Positions 5,839 to 8,696 of a DNA stretch of 8,696 nt are shown here, piece by piece. A program made the translations under genes and the position numbers. The notes beneath the pieces were generated by a model, which saw only the letters and a program-made list of their open reading frames with translations, searched no databases and was not told the DNA's origin. How positions within the stretch are numbered: the first letter of the stretch is position 1; each line of letters begins with the position of its first letter. The DNA is from Lentisphaeria bacterium (GTDB lineage: Bacteria > Verrucomicrobiota > Lentisphaeria > Oligosphaerales > Lenti-02), in contig JAGLDW010000972.1 in the NCBI GenBank assembly GCA_023145395.1, positions 1 to 8,696 on the forward strand, in the 5' to 3' direction.

Positions 5839-6852
5839 CTGAAAGTTGCAGTTGTCGGATGTGGAGGACGCGGAAAAGGACATGCGGCGAGGCTGAAGGC
5901 CATGCCGGATGTGGAACTGGTCGGTGTCTGCGACATCATCCGCGAGAGAGCGGATCAACTGGCGGCACAACATGGCGTGTCCGCACGCTATGACTTCCAT
6001 GAGTTCCTCGACGAGGTCGATGTCGTCTGGGACTGCACACGCCCTTTCGAACGCTGCGATATCGTGGTGGACTGCGCCGCGGCAGGCAAGCACATCTTCT
6101 CGGAAAAGCCCATTGCACTCGACTTGGCCACTGCGGATCGCTATATCGCCGCCATCGAAAAGGCGGGGGTGAAAAACTCCTTTTGCTACTCCCTCCATTT
6201 CACCGACCCCTACAAGACCGCGAAGGCCTTGTTCGCCTCAGGCGAGCTGGGGGACCTTGTCGAAGTGTGGACTCGCCGGTTCATGCCCGCCGACATGCGT
6301 CCCAGGTGGTACGGTGACCAGAGCAAGTCCGGTGGTGTCGTCCTGGACTTTGGCAGCCACGACCTGGATCTTGTGTGCTGGTTTGGTGGCATGCCCAAGA
6401 CAGTCTTCGCCCGCACCCATCGCGTGCGGGAAGGCGTCCAAGCCGACGAGCACGCGCAAGTCATGCTCGCGTTCGAGCAAGGTGGAGGTGGCGTCGATGT
6501 CAGCTGGTGGAGTCCGGTCGGCATGAGCACCTTTGGCGTCGTCGGCACGCGTGGGAGCATCATCGCGGATGGCTCGGGCAAGCTGCGCAAGCAGATCGAT
6601 GGGCAGGAAGAGGAGATTATCGACGTCAATGCCGCCAGCAATGTGGACCTTTCGGGCAACATTGGAGAGCGGCAGGAAGGCGGGACAGTCCATGATCTGG
6701 CAGAGTCCAACGAAACACCGGAGAGGCACTTCATCCGGTGCATTCTCGAAGATCGCGCACCCATCGTCACATACCAGATGGCACGCAGAGTCCTCAAGGT
6801 GGTACTCGCGGCGCGCAAATCGGCGGAAACAGGGCGGTCTGTGGATCTGTAG
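5836..6852 (+). CDS. Gfo/Idh/MocA family NAD(P)-dependent oxidoreductase
   Basis: A 338-residue cytoplasmic dehydrogenase of normal family length. The N-terminal Rossmann fold starts at once with KVAVVGCGGRGKGHA (3-17, a G-x-G-G-R-G dinucleotide-binding loop) and an acidic residue after the second strand (VGVCD, D33), which often favours NAD. The E-K-P motif (90-92) supplies the conserved lysine K91. The C-terminal substrate domain carries GGVVLDFGSHDLD (166-178), with the usual aspartate and histidine (D171, H175) and a following W-F-G-G. Known relatives oxidise or reduce hydroxyls of sugars and cyclitols (glucose-fructose oxidoreductase, inositol 2-dehydrogenase and others); the exact substrate cannot be told from motifs. 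The binding-protein gene starts 18 bases after its stop, followed by a permease, so the enzyme probably acts on the imported carbohydrate. A GTG six bases upstream is a less likely start. Confidence 0.9.
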   Translation: MLKVAVVGCGGRGKGHAARLKAMPDVELVGVCDIIRERADQLAAQHGVSARYDFHEFLDEVDVVWDCTRPFERCDIVVDCAAAGKHIFSEKPIALDLATADRYIAAIEKAGVKNSFCYSLHFTDPYKTAKALFASGELGDLVEVWTRRFMPADMRPRWYGDQSKSGGVVLDFGSHDLDLVCWFGGMPKTVFARTHRVREGVQADEHAQVMLAFEQGGGGVDVSWWSPVGMSTFGVVGTRGSIIADGSGKLRKQIDGQEEEIIDVNAASNVDLSGNIGERQEGGTVHDLAESNETPERHFIRCILEDRAPIVTYQMARRVLKVVLAARKSAETGRSVDL

Positions 6853-6870
6853 CGAGGAGGGCTGTCTCTC

Positions 6871-8163
6871 TTGACTAGCACAGAACCCACCCACACGTTC
6901 CAGCGCATTCTCCGCCATGCATCGCACCTGGCGATGCTGCTTCTGCTTCTACTCTGCTGGGGATGTGGGGAAGGACAGGAGAAGGATGGGAAGGTCCGTC
7001 TCGTGCTTTCCGTCCCCGCAGACCAGAAGACACGGGGTATGTACCGGGGGATGGTCGAAGACTTTCAAAAGACCCACCCCAATGTCGAAATCCAGATCCT
7101 CGAAATCCCCGGCAACTACTACAGCAAAGTGCTGGTGATGATCGCGGGGCGCAATGCCCCCGACCTCATGTGGATGGGGCAGTCTTTCGCGGAGTTCGCG
7201 TCCAGGGGTGTCTTCCTCGATCTCACTTCGCGCATCAAAGAGGGAGTCAGCGTCGAGGAGTTCCTGCCGCAGGCTCTCTCGTGGTATTGCCTGGACGGTC
7301 GTCAGTATGGCGTCCCCTTTGGCATCGACATGAACTACATCCTCTACAACAGGAAGCTCTTCGACGAGGCTGGTGTCGCCTACCCCACGGATGACTGGAC
7401 GTACGACGAGTTTCTCGAGAAGGCGCAAGCGCTCACGATCGATCTGGATGGTGACGGAAGCCCCGAGCAGTACGGATTCCGTGGCGGGCTTGAGAAGGCG
7501 TCTTTTGGCGCCGCCGTGATCAGCGCCGATGGAACCAAACCGCTGTGCAACTCCCCGGAGATGATCCGCTTCCTGCAGACGGGCCTGGATTTGGCGGAGA
7601 AGTGGAAGGTCGCCCCGCCGCCGGACGACAGCGACGTGGAGAGCTTGGACACCTACGCCTACTTCCAGCAAGAAAAAGCCGCCATGATGACCATGTTCAC
7701 CTGGAATCTTCCCTTCCTCCGCAGCAAGTGCGCAGACATGAACTGGGACATCGTCAATATGCCTACGGTGGAACGACGCGGACACTGGGCCAGCAGCCAG
7801 GCGATTCTCGTCTCGAAGGATACCAAGCATCCGGACGAGGCCTGGGAACTCTGCAAGCTGTTTTTCGGAGATGGAATCCAGCACATCATGGCCGCCCGAG
7901 GCCTACCCTCGAACCTGCGTGTGGCCCGGGAGCACATGGCGACATACACGGGAAACCCGCGCAACTGGCGCGCTTTGTACAAAGCGCGAGACTCGCTCCA
8001 CCCCACTCCGCGCATCCCAAATCTCAGCGAGATCATGTCGCTGTACTACAGCGCGTCAAGTGGCGTCACTGCTCATCGGGCCACCCCCGCCGAAGCCATG
8101 GACAAGGCCGAAAAAGCGATCAATTTCTATCTGAAGAGAAAGCGCAGAAACAAGCGCGACTGA
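6871..8163 (+). CDS. ABC transporter extracellular sugar-binding protein (family 1), predicted lipoprotein
   Basis: A 430-residue solute-binding protein of the UgpB/MalE class (carbohydrate uptake). The N-terminus has a basic stretch, a leucine-rich helix (about 20-28) and C-W-G-C, with C32 the probable lipid-attached cysteine. The -3 and -2 positions (C, W) are not typical lipobox residues, so lipidation is likely but not certain. Family segments follow: F-Q-K-T-H-P-N-V-E-I, N-A-P-D-L-M-W-M, F-L-D-L-T, YGVPFGIDMNYILYNRKLFD, the W-T-Y-D-E-F motif, DLDGDG (191-196, a calcium-loop-like turn common in this family), and a late S-K-D-T-K-H-P-D-E-A-W-E-L block. Translation seems to start at TTG 6871, 9 bases after GGAGGG (6856-6861); no ATG or GTG lies between the previous stop and this codon. 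The last nine residues contain seven Lys/Arg, unusual for a binding protein. It should feed the permease downstream. The ligand is unknown. Confidence 0.92.
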   Translation: MTSTEPTHTFQRILRHASHLAMLLLLLLCWGCGEGQEKDGKVRLVLSVPADQKTRGMYRGMVEDFQKTHPNVEIQILEIPGNYYSKVLVMIAGRNAPDLMWMGQSFAEFASRGVFLDLTSRIKEGVSVEEFLPQALSWYCLDGRQYGVPFGIDMNYILYNRKLFDEAGVAYPTDDWTYDEFLEKAQALTIDLDGDGSPEQYGFRGGLEKASFGAAVISADGTKPLCNSPEMIRFLQTGLDLAEKWKVAPPPDDSDVESLDTYAYFQQEKAAMMTMFTWNLPFLRSKCADMNWDIVNMPTVERRGHWASSQAILVSKDTKHPDEAWELCKLFFGDGIQHIMAARGLPSNLRVAREHMATYTGNPRNWRALYKARDSLHPTPRIPNLSEIMSLYYSASSGVTAHRATPAEAMDKAEKAINFYLKRKRRNKRD

Positions 8164-8202
8164 CAACCTTCCTCGGCTTCCGGGAATCTGGAATCGACAA
8201 CC

Positions 8203-8696
8203 ATGCGACAGCGAAACAACCTGATAGGCTTCGCGTTTCTGGCACCCAACATGACTGGGTTCCTCGTCTTCACGCTCATTCCCGTGCTGGCAGCGTTGGT
8301 CCTGAGCGTGTTCGAGTGGAACCTGTTTCAGCCCGCAAAGTTTGTCGGTCTACGAAATTTTGTGGATCTCCTCGGCTTCTTCCGCGACGAGGGGACGTGG
8401 TACGCCAACGATCCGAGATTCTGGAAGTATCTCGCCAACACGATGTTTCTGATGGTGAACATCCCCATCTGCATGTCCGCCTCACTGCTGCTGGCCATCA
8501 TCCTCAACCAGAAGATTCGGGGCCGTGTTTTCTTCCGCACGCTGTTCTACTTGCCCACCATCTGCTCGGGCATCGGCATCATGCTTCTCTGGATGTGGAT
8601 CTACAATCCGGAGTTTGGCCTGGCCAACCGGTTGCTTGCGCTGGTGGGAATTGAGGGGCCCCTCTGGTTGAAGAGCTACCACTGGGCCAAGCCATC
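8203..8696 (+). CDS. ABC transporter sugar permease, MalF/UgpA type (3'-truncated by window end)
   Basis: The reading frame opened by ATG at 8203 runs to the window edge (164 complete codons, no stop). Residues 7-38 (IGFAFLAP...FTLIPVLAALVLSVFEW) match the first-helix signature of the MalF/UgpA permease family, followed by the typical FVGLRNF (47-53). Further membrane helices are predicted at about 78-101 (Y-L-A-N-T onward) and 112-133 (TLFYLPTI...LLWMWIY). The family's EAA loop, which contacts the ATPase, would lie beyond the cut. The Shine-Dalgarno match is weak (GGAATC at 8190-8195), and the gene begins 39 bases after the binding-protein stop, consistent with one operon. A second permease (MalG/UgpE type) would be expected next; the ATPase is often encoded elsewhere. 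Confidence 0.9.
   Translation, partial: MRQRNNLIGFAFLAPNMTGFLVFTLIPVLAALVLSVFEWNLFQPAKFVGLRNFVDLLGFFRDEGTWYANDPRFWKYLANTMFLMVNIPICMSASLLLAIILNQKIRGRVFFRTLFYLPTICSGIGIMLLWMWIYNPEFGLANRLLALVGIEGPLWLKSYHWAKP

Noticed and set aside
6949..7884. A 311-codon minus-strand open frame opposite the sugar-binding protein gene.
   Set aside because: The sense strand encodes a clear family 1 solute-binding protein throughout; the antisense product has no recognisable features.
7545..8654. A 369-codon plus-strand frame overlapping the binding-protein and permease genes.
   Set aside because: It is out of frame with both well-supported genes; the permease frame from 8203 has clear family motifs and membrane helices, while this one does not.
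1..8696. Search for CRISPR-like repeats, insertion sequences, attachment sites, toxin-antitoxin or defence genes.
   Set aside because: No spaced direct repeats, transposase motifs, terminal inverted repeats or defence-type domains were seen. Genes are housekeeping, transport or chaperone types.

Overview
The window is ordinary-looking bacterial chromosome, moderately GC-rich, with every recognisable gene on the plus strand, short intergenic gaps (none over about 115 bases) and clear Shine-Dalgarno sites on several genes. The gene types (a DUF4159 protein, a very long PpiD-like SurA/parvulin chaperone, a four-cysteine ribosomal protein L28, and a Gfo/Idh/MocA dehydrogenase beside a sugar ABC transporter) suit a Gram-negative, diderm, heterotrophic lineage, perhaps a planctomycete-like or candidate-phylum bacterium such as Hydrogenedentota or Sumerlaeota. 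That placement is inference from gene content and cannot be settled from the window alone. There is no phage, insertion sequence, CRISPR array or defence module.

Layout. Bases 1-771: the 3' part of a DUF4159 gene that probably begins upstream. 859-1647: a TauE/SafE-family membrane exporter, followed by a candidate terminator at 1676-1709. 1740-1815: tRNA-Lys(UUU) with encoded CCA. 1930-2157: rpmB, preceded by a 114-base spacer with three consecutive potential hairpins, and followed by a perfect 28-base palindrome plus T-tract (2202-2234). 2257-2943: rpe, ribulose-phosphate 3-epimerase. 3048-5786: a 912-residue membrane-anchored PpiD-like periplasmic folding factor. 5836-6852: a Gfo/Idh/MocA NAD(P)-dependent oxidoreductase. 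6871-8163: an ABC transporter sugar-binding lipoprotein. 8203-8696: the start of the partner MalF/UgpA-type permease, cut by the window end.

How the genes work together. The tRNA and rpmB form a translation-related block that may be co-transcribed, and rpe is a pentose phosphate pathway housekeeping gene just beyond their terminator. The last three genes lie 18 and 39 bases apart and look like one sugar uptake and oxidation operon: the lipoprotein captures a carbohydrate, the permease imports it, and the dehydrogenase probably oxidises it or a derivative. The substrate cannot be read from the sequence. The PpiD-like gene lies 49 bases upstream with no terminator between, so it may share transcription without sharing a pathway.

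I found no convincing undescribed system. The points most worth a second look are the architecture of the 912-residue chaperone (three divergent copies of one module, and a parvulin domain that lacks both conserved histidines), the structured spacer before rpmB, and the palindromic terminator placed immediately before the rpe ribosome-binding site.
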